Part shown: piece after piece, positions 11,804-22,624 of the stretch
Position numbering within the stretch: the first letter of the stretch is position 1
Layout of the letters: every line of letters starts with the position of its first letter
DNA from: Ascarosepion bandense
Lineage: Eukaryota; Mollusca; Cephalopoda; Sepiida; Sepiidae
Direction: 5' to 3'
Assembly: GCA_037127315.1 (NCBI GenBank)
Contig: JBBBDQ010000420.1
Coordinates: 3,956,001-4,020,000, forward strand
DNA length: 64,000 bases
Notes under the pieces: generated by a model
The model's input: only the letters and a program-made list of their open reading frames with translations
Databases searched by the model: none
What the model was told of the DNA's origin: nothing
Position numbers and translations under genes: made by a program

Positions 11804-12307
11804 TATATCTAACTTGAAAGTACCCAACATCCTGGTTATTCAATACACAAGTTTCAACCAAATGGCATTTGTCATACGTCCTGTATATGAGGGTTGGGTG
11901 ATTTTAATCTTTTCACCCCAAGCAAGGCAATAAATCCAATGAAACGCAAGGTGAGTTTGAGAGAATATGAAAATATTACAAAAAGAAAACGTTTTTAAGA
12001 AGAGAGTTGAAGGTAAAGAACAGTAATTAAAAAAACAGAAATTAACGATTAATTTTGCATTTAAATTTTGGGGGATCAAACTAGAAAGCAAAAAGCCTAC
12101 AAGCGATAAGTTCAACAGAAAAAATGTTAATATGGAACTTACGTTACAACTAGCCATTTCAGTTGTAAGATAACGAGACGTTGCTGCCAATTTAGTGTGT
12201 GTATAAGTATGTGGTGGGGGGTGCGTACGCACGTGCTAGGAATTCATTTGTGGCAAAGAAGAATTAAAACTATTTCATATTGCAAACAGTCTTCGGTTTT
12301 AGGTAAT

Positions 12308-12490
12308 CCCAAATGAACATATCATTATTTTTAATCAAGCTGTAGTAGGCTTTCAAACACGAAACACAAGAAGCTTCTTAAACGTTTTGCCTTTACACCT
12401 TGAAAAAGAAAGCAGACCGATGAGGAAGAACTAAAATTCTATCAAACCAAACACAGTCTTCAAAACTGGAGCCTTTCACATAAATATTGG
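12308..12490 (+). repeat. First copy of a 183-bp direct duplication
   Basis: From CCAAATGAACATATCATTAT to CATAAATATTGG this is almost the same as 12,963-13,145, with few substitutions. The match starts and ends abruptly. The 5S/tRNA composite SINE begins exactly where this copy ends. The sequence itself is unrecognised. Confidence 0.85.
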
Positions 12491-12600
12491 GCTTACGGTC
12501 TATCACGTTGAATACACCGGTTCTCGCTCAATCACCGAAGTTGAGCCTGGTCAGTACTTAGATGGGTGACCGCTTAGGAATACCAGGTGCAGTAAGTGTA
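12491..12600 (+). rRNA. 5S rRNA-like sequence (pseudogene or SINE head)
   Basis: This is clearer than the 8,251 copy. GCTTACGGTCTATCACGTTG, CACCGAAGTTGAGC, GTCAGTACTTAGATGGGTGA and GGAATACCAGGTGCAGTAAG follow 5S order, including most of the internal control region. A deletion near position 65 of 5S removes about 8 bases. The tRNA-like SINE head follows after about 10 bp. It is more likely a retroposed composite SINE than a 5S gene. Confidence 0.75.
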
Positions 12601-12795
12601 TAGTGATGGATGTGCGTTGTGGTGCAGTGGATATCGGCTCGGAAAGAGAAATCGGTGAGCCGAGTTTGAATTCCAATTACATACCCTGCATTCACTTAAG
12701 CACTGGTACCCTTGGGAAAGGTATTAATCCGTTCCTTTCTTAAAGTTATGGCTTAAATAACAAGGGTAGAACGTAGGGAGCCTGTCCTTAAAAAA
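12601..12795 (+). mobile_element. SINE fused behind a 5S-like sequence, 3'-truncated
   Basis: ATGTGCGTTGTGGTGCAGTG opens the tRNA-like head. The B-box-like GAGTTTGAATTCC and the body CCCTTGGGAAAGGTATTAAT follow. The element stops shortly after the AGGGAGCCTGTCC region, so the tail hairpin is absent. Confidence 0.85.
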
Positions 12796-12962
12796 AATCC
12801 CAATGAATCTTGATACTCGAAAAGAAAAATGTATTACTACACACAAAACTTATATAAAAAAAATCAACAATAACTTGTTGAAAGAAAAAGGTATTGCCAG
12901 CAATAAATAAATAAAGTTTAGTTGGCAATAAATTACCTACCGAGGTTGATTTGCCTCAAAAA

Positions 12963-13145
12963 CCAAATGAACATATCATTATTTTTGCGCAAGCTGTAGT
13001 AGGCTTTCAAACACGAAACACAAGAAGCTTATTAAATATTTTGCCTTTACACCTTGAAAAAGAAAACAGACCGATGAGGAAGAACTAAAATTCTGTCAAA
13101 CCAAACACAGTCTTCAAACCTGGAGCCTTTCGCATAAATATTGGC
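12963..13145 (+). repeat. Second copy of the 183-bp direct duplication
   Basis: Nearly identical to 12,308-12,490. The intervening 470 bp holds the 5S/tRNA SINE and about 165 bp of unique AT-rich DNA. Confidence 0.85.
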
Positions 13146-13794
13146 GTAATTTATATTCCCCTCCCTCCAAAAGAAAAAGAAAAGTTCGGTAACGAAACCA
13201 CTTCGATTGGTGGTAGCGAAACAGAAAATAACGTAGGCATGAGGGATTAAAGAAATGAAAACATACAAACCATAAAAGAAGGATAAATAATAGGAGAGCT
13301 TTGCAAAACCCAGGTTCATCTTTCAATGTTTTGACAACCACAACTGAACGATAAATCATGTTATAAGTTGTCTGTCGGAAAAACAATTCTTTTATTTTTT
13401 GCCTTGTTTTGTCTTTCTGCTTATCGTTTTGGAAGTGTACGTAATATTTGTTTCTGTTTTACTTATTTCTCTCAATAGTTGACTTGTGGTAATTTACAAT
13501 AAAAGGAAAATAAATTACTACACTTCGAATTTTTTCGCAATTGCTATATGTCAACCACTCAAGAGACCATTGACAGCTTTGAAATGAGCCATGCATGTTC
13601 TTACGCACTATTATGTGTTTTGATTTTCTATTTGATAAAAAAATTACATTTCTATGGTAAATGTATATTCGGGGTCTTCAATAGCATAAATAAATAGCAG
13701 GAATTGTGTGGTTGAATTGAGTGGTGAGAACTTTAAAATTTTATCAAGGTCCCACTCATTCTTTCATCTAAAGATGCTATCGTCTATATATATC
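13146..13794. other. Unrecognised AT-rich DNA
   Basis: Open frames on the minus strand here are hydrophobic and low in complexity. I see no motif. Confidence 0.4.
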
Positions 13795-13844
13795 AGATCC
13801 TGAAGGCATTTTCTCTGTAAACAGAGAGAATGCCTTTTGGGTCT
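13795..13844. repeat. Strong hairpin
   Basis: AAGGCATTTTCTCTGT and ACAGAGAGAATGCCTT pair as a 16-bp stem with one wobble and a 2-base loop. The flanks AGATCCTG and TTGGGTCT extend it with mismatches. The loop is too small for a usual pre-miRNA. A small palindromic MITE or recombination product is more likely. Confidence 0.6.
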
Positions 13845-14033
13845 GAGTGTGATTGGACTCTAGTTATCCTTGAATTTTTTCCCTCTCAATTCGCATTTCA
13901 TCATTTAATCACGATTTAGAAAATCCCAGAAATTAAAAACTAGATAAGCTCTAGGCGAAACCTGTTTTTTTTTTTGTTTTTTTTGTCTTAGATTTTAGTA
14001 TGTCATCGAAGATCCAATTATTCCTTGCTATTG

Positions 14034-14035
<2 letters not shown>

Positions 14036-14088
<53 letters not shown>
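14036..14088. repeat. (TA)n microsatellite
   Basis: About 53 bp of uninterrupted alternating TA. Confidence 0.95.
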
Positions 14089-14091
<3 letters not shown>

Positions 14092-14156
14092 GTGTATTTG
14101 GGCAAAAATCTTTCTTTTATACAGATTTCATTTAAAATCGACAAACAAGGTATTAT

Positions 14157-14480
14157 CTATAAGTTTTTTATATAATTTTTCATGTGTTCGTATATTTTTT
14201 CTTTCTAAACTCAAATTATATAAGAATTGTCCTTAATAACATCAATTATGAACACGGTAACAGTGTACTTACTGTGTTCGAAATTTAACATCTACAAGAC
14301 TCTATATACATGAACTTTACACATGTTTATTTACAAGTAAAACAAAATTAATTTTGATAATGGCTAAAAGTTTAGTGAAAGCGCTCGAAAGTACAAAAAC
14401 TTTGGACAATTCTTATATAATTTGAGTTCCGAAAAGAAAAAACTTATACGAACACATGTAAAATTATATAAAAAACTTAA
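14157..14480. mobile_element. MITE-like element with 75-bp terminal inverted repeats
   Basis: The left arm (14,157-14,233) and right arm (14,404-14,480) are inverted copies. Shared blocks are AAGTTTTTTATATAATTTT, ATGTGTTCGTAT and AACTCAAATTATATAAGAAT. The about 170-bp centre holds AGTGAAAGCGCTCGAAAGTA, which resembles a hammerhead-element block at 24,305. (TA)n tracts lie on both sides within 70 bp. No transposase is present, so the element is non-autonomous. Confidence 0.75.
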
Positions 14481-14510
14481 TAATAATAACTTCTCTCATT
14501 TTTAATGAAA

Positions 14511-14512
<2 letters not shown>

Positions 14513-14582
<70 letters not shown>

Positions 14583-14619
14583 CATGTGTGTGTGTGTGTA
14601 TGTGTGTGTGTGTGTGTGT
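14513..14619. repeat. (TA)n(TG)n compound microsatellite
   Basis: About 34 bp of TA runs into about 70 bp of TG with minor interruptions. Confidence 0.95.
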
Positions 14620-14702
14620 TTTAGAAAACATTTTGATGGATGTAATAACTACCGTGGAATCAAAAATTTCTTCAAGCAAATTACTATGAAATTATTATTA
14701 TT

Positions 14703-15275
14703 TTTTTAAATTATATCACCCCGAGCAAGGCGGTAATGCCACTGATGTGCAGGGGGCTACATAGGAGTGAGAAGATTGGAAAAGAGAAATCAGGAAACCG
14801 CATCATAAACAGGAAACAAGGGATGAGCCTCTTCACCTGTTCAATAGACGTGGGTGGAGTGTGAACCGGGCGATTGTTTAGTCTATATACTCCAATTGAA
14901 AAAAAAAAGTGAGAAGATTGGAAAAGAGAAATCAGGAAACCGCATCATAAACAGGAAACAAGGGATGAGCCACTTCACCTGTTCAATAGACGTGGGTGGA
15001 GTGTGAACCGGGCGATTGTTTAGTCTATATACTCCAATTGAAAAAAAAAAGTGAGAAGATTGGAAAAGAGAAATCAGGAAACCGCATCATAAACAGGAAA
15101 CAAGGGATGAGCCTCTTCACCTGTTCAATAGACGTGGGTGGAGTGTGAACCGGGCTATTGTTTAGTCTATCTACTCCAATTGAAAAAAAAGTGAGAAGAT
15201 TGGAAAAGAGAACACCGGAAATCTCATCGTAAACAGGAAACAAAGGATGAGAAATTGTTCGAGTTTTCATATCAA
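14703..15275 (+). repeat. Repeat R with a 142-bp tandem array
   Basis: A head (TATCACCCCGAGCAAGGCGG, then GATGTGCAGGGGGCTACA) is followed by 142-bp units starting near 14,767, 14,909, 15,051 and 15,191. Each unit ends in a run of eight to ten A after CTCCAATTG. The first three units are nearly identical and the last is diverged. The same head and unit occur reversed at 46,215-46,535, so this is an interspersed family with variable internal repeat number. Confidence 0.85.
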
Positions 15276-15574
15276 GCATTTTCATTATATTGTGGGGACC
15301 TACCTACAAATGGACTCGTCCACACCTTTATAACATGGTTACCGACTTTAAGTAAAAACTGAGTAGTAGCCACAGACTGAGTGAATGAGTGAGTCACGAT
15401 GCCTGCGAGAGAAAGTACTCTCCAGTCCACGTTTACCTTTGTACTACGTTTTCCGAGAATATACTATTCAATCTTATATCGAGTCCGTGTTATCTTTCTA
15501 TGGCCCTTCGGTCATAACACATTAATATATATTTGCAACGTTTATTTCGTTCATATTATTTCTTCGGCTTTGCG

Positions 15575-15884
15575 GATGTGCGTTCTGGTGCTGTGGTTAT
15601 CGGCTTGAATTGAGAAATCGGAGAGCCGTGTTCAAATACCAGTTGCATTGATTTACACACAAATACCCTTTGGAAAGGTCTTAATCTATCTCTTCTCCCT
15701 CTACTCTACATATGGGTTGAATAGTAAGACAGACTGGTTCTTATAGCCTTAGTTGGCAACCAGTCGATCGCAAAAGGCAATGGCAAACTACTGCGGTAAA
15801 ATCTTCTGCCTTTTCAGTCAGGGATCGAAAGAAACATGATTGTCTAAACGTGTATCAAGTAAGGCACTTAACTGACTTTAAAAA
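15575..15884 (+). mobile_element. SINE, full length, diverged
   Basis: Head GTGCGTTCTGGTGCTGTGGT with a changed A-box, B-box-like GTGTTCAAATACC, body, and tail ending TTAACTGAC before an A-rich run. The tail hairpin has a GAAA loop. Confidence 0.85.
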
Positions 15885-16159
15885 AATAGGTGCTGAGCAT
15901 CCTATGCAAAGTGTTTTTTTCTTTCATGACATCTTTTGTTAATAGAAACCGCCATTATCAAGAACTGGGCAAACACTATTACATTTCATTCACCAAAATT
16001 AGTTTTTACCATGACGTTGTTGTACCTATTGTCTCATTTTAGCGATGAAGATTTAACCTCTGATATTCACATCTTTGTTATTATCACATCGTCATAATAA
16101 CAACAAAACTGAGGAACTTTGTTGGAAATTGTATCGAGGTTTTTGTCATATTTTAATAT

Positions 16160-16800
16160 GTGCATTGGATGCTACCTATCTTATTGAAAAGCATGGCTAT
16201 TCTATAACAATAAATGCTATAAAAATATATGCCATAACAATATATGCTATGGATGCTACCTATCTTATTGAAAAGCATGGCTATTCTATAACAATAAATG
16301 CTATAAAAATATATGCCATAACAATATATGCTTTGGATGCTACCTATCTTATTGACAAGCATGGATATTCTATAACAATAAATGCTATAAAAATATATGC
16401 TATAACAATATATGCTTTGGATGCTCCCTATCTTATTGTCAAGCTTGGATATTCTATAACAATAAATGCTATAAAATGTATGCCATAACAATATATGCTA
16501 TGGATGCTACCTATCTTATTGATAAGCATGGATTTTCTATGACAATAAATGCTATAAAATATATGCTATAAAAATATATGCTTTGGATGCTACCTATTTT
16601 ATTGGATATACTATGACAATATATGATATAACAATATATGTTATAATAATATATGCTATAACAACATATACTATAACAATATATGTTTTAGATGCTACCT
16701 GTATTATTGACAAGCTTGAATATTCTATAGCAGTATATGCTTTAACAATATGTGCCATAATAATACATGCTCTAAAAATATAGGCAATAACAGTATGTTA
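16160..16800. repeat. 84-bp minisatellite, six to seven units, decaying rightward
   Basis: GGATGCTACCTATCTTATTG recurs near 16,167, 16,251, 16,335, 16,419, 16,502 and 16,585, and in altered form near 16,690. The unit contains smaller ATAACAATATATGCT-type subrepeats. Stop-free frames exist on both strands because the unit is a multiple of three; they are not genes. Confidence 0.9.
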
Positions 16801-17580
16801 CCTGTCTTACTGGCAACCATATATATTCGATGACAATATATGCTTTAACAATATGGGCTTTGGATGACATGCATGGATAGGATACTTCGCAAATTAATCG
16901 TCAAAAAAGAGTTTCTGTATTTAATAAGTAAAAGCTTTTGACCGCCATGTTTCATAATAAATTTGTCTATCAATTGTCTACACTTTACTCTATATTTTAT
17001 CGTAATGATTGGAATTCTTTCTTCCTCAATTGTCCATCTAGGTTCCATTTTAATCATTTTATTTTAATATCAATTTACATTTATATGCATTTTTTCATCC
17101 CGCTTTTTTGTTATGAATTACTGTTTAACAGGCATTTACTGCAACGATAAAATTTGAAGCTATTTAAAAATGAGGATATTAGTCGAATGTAAGTAATGTA
17201 AATTTTCACCTAAATTTAAACAAGCTTGTTCTTGTCTTGCCTCAATAACCAAATCCACGAAAACAACATGAACATTTCGAATACGAACATAATCACACAC
17301 TCAACCAAGTGCTTATACACACAAAATATATTATGCACACACACATCTACTCAGCATATCCTACACTAACAACATATTACGTATATAACATACTACAAAC
17401 GGACAGAACACAAACAAGCGCACAGACAGAACACGCACATATACATACATACACAAACACGAATCAATCATATACGCATATATACACACATATGCGCATT
17501 CGTTTGGTTCCTCCACTCTAATAAGTACTTGACACTTGCCGTGCATTTTCTTTTAAAGTGTCAGATTAGTGCAAAAATGA
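16801..17580. other. Unrecognised AT-rich DNA
   Basis: Nothing recognised except an ACACA-rich patch near 17,290-17,490. Confidence 0.4.
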
Positions 17581-17589
17581 AGCCTTGCT

Positions 17590-18125
17590 GCAGTGTCTGA
17601 GCCGGAGTTGTTCAGTCGTCAAATTTCCAGCTTTGATATGTTCAAAATCCTTTACGCAATCTTGTGCGGGAAGACTTATTCTCCACACTGCAATCGTTTC
17701 CTCACAGACGCAACATCGCAATACTTTCGCTGCTCTATAGCTATATCCATATATAGCTATATCCATAACAAATTTTCAGATGAACGCTCCATGCTTTTAT
17801 ACCACTACTACATATCTTTACAGATAGAAATCTAATCACCGTTATTTTCTCCCGTGTTCCAAAGGTAAGAAGAAAGTTCCACTGTTTCTTTCTGGATCTA
17901 ACTACTTCAAGCATGCTTCCTTGAATATTTAATTTCTTAACAGTGTTCCATGGGTACAAAGGGGATTCCACTTAGACACATTTTTCCTAAGAATGAATAC
18001 GTTTTAAAACAAACGCCCGCAGAGGTACTTCCATGAACATTACAACCTTAACCTCTTCAAGCCAAAGGTCAATTGTTATCTATCGTTCCTATCCTGATAA
18101 TTGGTAATTTCTTCAATTGACACGT
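17590..18125 (+). repeat. Interspersed repeat S, first copy
   Basis: Landmarks are CAGACGCAACATCGCAATAC, CAAAGGTAAGAAGAAAGTTC and GAACATTACAACCTTAACCT. The same order recurs at 18,190 and, in part, near 21,350 and 22,670. No coding potential seen. This copy keeps an unoccupied version of the site into which the Helitron at 18,537 inserted. Confidence 0.7.
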
Positions 18126-18189
18126 TACAACTAGATACATGCTTGTAATTATTTTCCAAACCTTCATTCTGATATTGATTTTGAAGTAC

Positions 18190-18536
18190 ATATTAGGAGT
18201 GCAATTCTTCTTTCTCCGTTGTACATTATATAAAAGCTTCTATCTAAAATCTTTTACCTGGTTTTCTGGAAGACAACTTATTATTCATGTTGCGGCTTCT
18301 TTCCCCACAGATGCAACGTTGCAAGTTTGTTACTACTCTGTAGCTTTTTCAATTTTCAGATGAGCTATACATTCTTTAGCTATACCAGGTCAGACATTTA
18401 CAACTACGACACGAAATGCTACTTCAATTGTTCACAGCTCTTTCGTATTCCAAAGGTAAGGAGAATATTCCACTCAGACATTTTTCTTACCAAAGGACTG
18501 CTACTTTACAGAATAGACTGGTACGTCTATGAACAA
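18190..18536 (+). repeat. Repeat S, second copy, left part
   Basis: It aligns with 17,590 onward (CACAGATGCAACGTTGCAAG, CCAAAGGTAAGGAGAATATT) and stops at GAACAA, where a Helitron begins. The copy resumes after 19,254. Confidence 0.75.
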
Positions 18537-19254
18537 CTAGCAGTATAGCCCGGCGTTGCTCAGGTGTCATGAAAGCTTTAAAACTAATCCATGGTCCTGG
18601 AGCTCAGACTCTTTGGACGTTGGCACGAAGGACTAAAAAGCAATAGTTGTTTCCAATTAAAGCGAAACCGTAGACTGAAAGAAAAATGAATGGATGTAAG
18701 TCAAATTTTGATTTCCTGGTATCGATATCAAATAAGATTTTTCGTCGTAAACTGAATTTTGAAGGCTAAATAAGTCCTCTGAGTAAATGGTATCATGGCT
18801 GAGACTAAGAACTACAATTATACCTACTTAGAGCCAAACCCGAAGCAAAAACTAAAATAAAAGGGCTGAAAAAATACAGACATACAGGCAGATAAATAGA
18901 CACGCACACAAACATCTTGCCTTATATATATATTATCGATTTTCTGCACTATTGTAAGAACTGCAACCTTGAAACTTCTGAATCTCGTTTCTTATATCTT
19001 TGTCTATAAGTGTATCAAATTTGATTAAAATCGGACCACTCCTTCTATAACCCGATTTTTTCGATTATCCATTTTCGATATTTATCGGGGGTACCTCGAC
19101 ACAAATCCTAGCTAAGAACACTCGCAGACGCTTATAGTACAACTGTGTAAATTTTCAAGAAAATCGGTTCAGCCGTTTCGGAGTCTATAGGTAACGGATA
19201 CACACACACAGACACACACACACAGACAAAGTTCCATTTATAAATAAGTTTAGA
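18537..19254 (-). mobile_element. Non-autonomous Helitron (copy A)
   Basis: Read on the minus strand it starts TCTAAACTTATTTATAAATG and ends with a GC-rich hairpin (GAGCAACGCCGGGC in this copy; CCCGGGCAACGCCGGG in copy B), about 8 bases, then CTAG. Flanks are A and T with no target duplication. These are the known Helitron hallmarks: 5' TC, 3' hairpin, CTRR, A-T target. The interior has a short (AC)n, a (TA)n and no Rep/helicase gene. It splits repeat S, and the copy at 17,590 shows the intact site. Confidence 0.88.
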
Positions 19255-20020
19255 TACGATCTTAACTTCTTCAGGCCAAGGGTTCAGCGTTATCTATCTT
19301 CTTTCTCTCACATCTTATCACCTCCTGATCCATTCATATCATACTTCACTCAGCATAACCATTTTAATAGTAAACTTCTATGTGAATATTGAGTCTTTTA
19401 TTAAGCAAACCTTATTATCTACATAGCAATATCGTAGAACTTACGTGTGTCATGCTTTTGCCAATAAGCATAATTCAGGTATTTCCATTTTCTACTTAGC
19501 TCCCTTCAATTAAAATTTTAATGAATGTTGATCAAGTAAATAATATTCTTCAGTTTGTACTAATATAGTTAATAAAATATTATTATTATAATTAGAAGCA
19601 AATTAAGCAGAGAAAGAGGGACTATAAGAAGATGGATGAGGAGGAGTAGAAGAAACAAAGAAGGTTGAGAAGAAAAAGAAGAGAAAGAAGAAGAAAAAGG
19701 AAGAAGGAGGAAAAGACGATGACGACAAAGAAGAAGAAGAACGCACATCATCATATAAAAATATATCGGCTAAAAATTTGATAAAATTGTAAAATATAGG
19801 GATCTAGAAATGGAATTCGCATGAATATCACATTTAAATGCAACCAATATTCATAAAATAATAACAAGCGCACTAGAATTAATGAAAAATTATTGATACA
19901 CATTCACAACTAAGCAATATTATATACTTAATCAACATCTATTGAATTTCATTTGAAATCATGAAAATAATATTACATGATCCGTGAAATTTTCACGGGT
20001 TCAATTAGATTATATATTAA
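19255..20020 (+). repeat. Repeat S continuation and AT-rich DNA
   Basis: TTAACTTCTTCAGGCCAAGG continues repeat S to about 19,480. The rest is AT-rich, with a purine-rich AAGAAGA stretch at 19,600-19,745 that I cannot assign. Confidence 0.5.
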
Positions 20021-20519
20021 CTAGCAGTATAGCCCGGCGTTGCCCGGGTGTAATGAAAGCTTTAAAACTAATCCATGGTCCTGGAGCTCAGACTCTTTGG
20101 ACGTTGGCACGAAAGACTAAAAAGCAATAGTTGTTTCCAGTTAAAGCGAAACCGTAGACTGAAAGAAAAATGGATGTATGTAAGTCAAATTTTGATTTCG
20201 TGTTATCGATATCAAATTTTCTGCATTAGTGTAAGAACTGCAACCTTGAAGCTTCTGAATATTGTTTCTTAAGTCTTTGTCTATGAGTGTATCAAATTTG
20301 ATTAAAATCGGACCACTCCTTCTATAACCCGACTTTTTCGATTATCGATTTTCGATATTTATCGGTGGTACCTCGACACAAATCCTAGCTAAGAACACTC
20401 GCAGATGCTTATAATACAACTGTGTAAATTTTCAAGAAAATCGGTTCAGCCGTTTCGGAGTCTATAGGTAACGGACACACACACACACAGACAATTTTCT
20501 ATTTATGAATAAGTTTAGA
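20021..20519 (-). mobile_element. Non-autonomous Helitron (copy B, internal deletion)
   Basis: Same termini as copy A: CTAG at 20,021-20,024, a perfect CCCGGGCAACGCCGGG-type hairpin and the TC end at 20,519, again between A and T. About 200 bp of the middle present in copies A, C and E is absent. Confidence 0.87.
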
Positions 20520-20975
20520 TACCGTAGTACATAGTGCGTCATGTTCTAGAAAGAGATATGAATGCACACACAGACACAAAATATTAGGAACGCCGGACGA
20601 TGTACACACAGACACGCATGATTAAAGAAAGGAAACTTCGAACAAGAAATAAAAAACGAAAAGAGAATTACTGGAAAATAAATATCATTTATTATAAAAA
20701 AGTAAAAGAGAAAGACAGAGAGAGTGAGAGAGAGTATTATTGTACTTAAAGCGTTTTTGTGGTTAAGTAATAATCTCAAGTCTTTTTTTGTCGTCTATCT
20801 TGATTCTCCTTCAAGAAATATACTTTCTCGCTGTGAACAACATAGCAAGTCGTAATCTTTATATTGTAATACAGTAATACCCACCTAAGTATCTACGTGT
20901 GTCACGCTTTTGCTGTAATGAATGAAATTAAATGTATTCTCTAAATGAATCATATTTCAAGAGAAAATCATTGTA
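20520..20975. other. Unrecognised DNA
   Basis: GA-rich near 20,700-20,730. A block near 20,880 (ACGTGTGTCACGCTTTTG) matches one near 19,440, so it may be an outlying part of repeat S. Confidence 0.35.
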
Positions 20976-21138
20976 ATGGAAGAAAGAATAAGACAACAAA
21001 GAGAGACAGTAAGAGAACGGCAGAGAAGAAGACGAGAACGATTACGAGTAGAAGAGAGACAAGCAATCCGTAAATATAATAGAGAATGAATGCAAGCAAA
21101 GAGGAATTATATAAATGAAGAAGAGAGAGATTTATGAT
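20976..21138 (+). other. Arg/Glu-rich frame, unidentified
   Basis: ATGGAAGAAAGAATAAGACA opens a 37-codon frame very rich in Arg and Glu (RERQRRRRERLRVEERQ), and the same frame continues after a TGA for 15 more codons. The composition recalls charged N-termini of some transposon proteins, but the run is also purine-rich and could be low complexity. Confidence 0.2.
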
Positions 21139-21349
21139 TATTATTGCAATATTTTGTTAAAGATGTTAAGTTTAAATGATGCGACAGGGAAATTTACACG
21201 AATATTTTACTGTTATAGAATTTGCGATGCGCTTCTTGAATTATTCACTGAAAATTAACAATCATCAGAATAAGAAAACTGTGCAATTGTTACAGGTTGA
21301 AACAAGTAAATAAAAACAAATAATTCTTTTTTCTTAACTTTATTTCCTT

Positions 21350-21490
21350 ATACTCTTCCGCGGTCCATATGCCAGATAGGAATGCCATCTCTTCTGGTCA
21401 AGGGTCAGTTGTTATCTGCTCTCCTTATCCTCATAATTGTCACTTCCTACCACCTATTCTTCCATTCAGATATTTCAACCAGAAAATATT
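21350..21490 (+). repeat. Repeat S fragment
   Basis: TCTTCTGGTCAAGGGTCAGT and TTATCCTCATAATTGTCACT match the right part of repeat S. Confidence 0.5.
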
Positions 21491-21796
21491 TATGTGCGTT
21501 GTGGTGCAGTGGATATCGACTCGGAACTACAAATCGGGAAGCCGAGTTTGAATTACAGTCGAATTCCTTGCATTCACTTACGCAAAAATCCCCTTGGGAA
21601 AGGTATTAATCCGTCTCTTCCCTCCAGTTACAGGCTAAATATTAGGACAGATTGGGTTCTGTAGCCTTGGTCGGCAACCAGTTTATCGCAGAAAGCAATG
21701 GCAACCTACTGCGGGATAATCTTCTGCCCAGTCAGTCATGTCTCTTTCGAGACATGATCGCCCAAGCGTGTATCACGTATGGCACTTAACTGACTT
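21491..21796 (+). mobile_element. SINE, full length, well preserved
   Basis: The head GTGCGTTGTGGTGCAGTGGA, B-box-like GAGTTTGAATTAC, body CCCTTGGGAAAGGTATTAAT, GATTGGGTTCT, and the tail hairpin TCATGTCTC-TTTC-GAGACATGA are followed by the end GGCACTTAACTGACTT. This is a good reference copy for the family. Confidence 0.93.
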
Positions 21797-22000
21797 ATTC
21801 TTTCTCCGTTGTAGATGAAATAAAAGCTTCGGTTAAAATACTTTTAACTCGTTTTCTAGAGGACGAGTTATTCTTTACGCTGCAGCTTCTTTTTCTACAG
21901 ATACAAATTTGCAGCCTGTTGCTACTCTATAGCAATTTCTACGGCAAATGTCCAAGCGAGCTCTAACAGTTCAGACCTGTACAGATAAGACATGCCATGG
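21797..22000 (+). repeat. Repeat S fragment
   Basis: TTCTTTCTCCGTTGTAGAT and ACAGATACAAATTTGCAGCC align with the start of the 18,190 copy. The SINE at 21,491 separates it from another S fragment. Confidence 0.55.
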
Positions 22001-22041
22001 AGCCGAATCATGCTCGTCTCCAGACCGCCGTATTTAGAATG

Positions 22042-22326
22042 TGAGTTAAGTGCCATTAGTGATACACTCTTGGATGGTCATGTCTTGATAGAGACATGAT
22101 TGACCAGAAAACTTTTTCTGCTGTCGGTCGACATTAATTTCTGGGCTTAAAGGGTGTAGAACCCAATCTGTCCAGCTAGTTAAGCCGTAAATGGAGAGAG
22201 AAGAGACGGATTAATAACTTTCCCTAGGATATGTGTGCGTAAGTGAATGCAACTAATTCAGCTGGAATTCGAACTTGGCTCTCTGATTTCTCGTTCCGAG
22301 CCGATGTTCACTGCACCACAACGCAC
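22042..22326 (-). mobile_element. SINE, full length
   Basis: Reverse copy with tail, a TTTC-like hairpin loop with changes, and a good tRNA-like head ending CACTGCACCACAACGCAC on the plus strand. Confidence 0.9.
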
Positions 22327-22330
22327 TTTC

Positions 22331-22624
22331 ACTGTCAGTCACTTAAATGCCATACGGAAAACACGCTTGCGGCGACAATGCCTCAAAAGGGACATGATTG
22401 ACTGGGCAGAAGATTCTCCTGTAGTAGGTTTCCATTATTTTTTAGGGTAGATGGGGTACCAACCAAAGCGATATAATCCAATCTACCCCGTTATTTAACC
22501 CATAACTGGAGGGAAGAGACGGATTAATACCTTTCCCAAGGATATTTACGCGTATGTGAATGTAACGAATTCAACAGGAATTCGAACCCGGCTCTACCGA
22601 TTTCTCGTCCCTAATTTTACCACA
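22331..22624 (-). mobile_element. SINE, 5' end damaged
   Basis: A second reverse copy directly behind the first. The tail and body are present and the B-box-like GGAATTCGAACCCGGC is intact. The A-box side has decayed to CCCTAATTTTACCACAC. Confidence 0.88.

Noticed and set aside
12491..12600. Functional 5S rRNA gene
   Set aside because: It is shortened, substituted at paired positions and fused to a SINE head; no T-run terminator follows.
13047..13386. Two overlapping 90-codon minus-strand frames
   Set aside because: Hydrophobic, low-complexity translations without motifs, partly in the duplicated 183-bp segment whose other copy does not keep the frame.
16075..16491. 137- and 112-codon frames on opposite strands
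   Set aside because: They are products of an 84-bp minisatellite whose period is a multiple of three.
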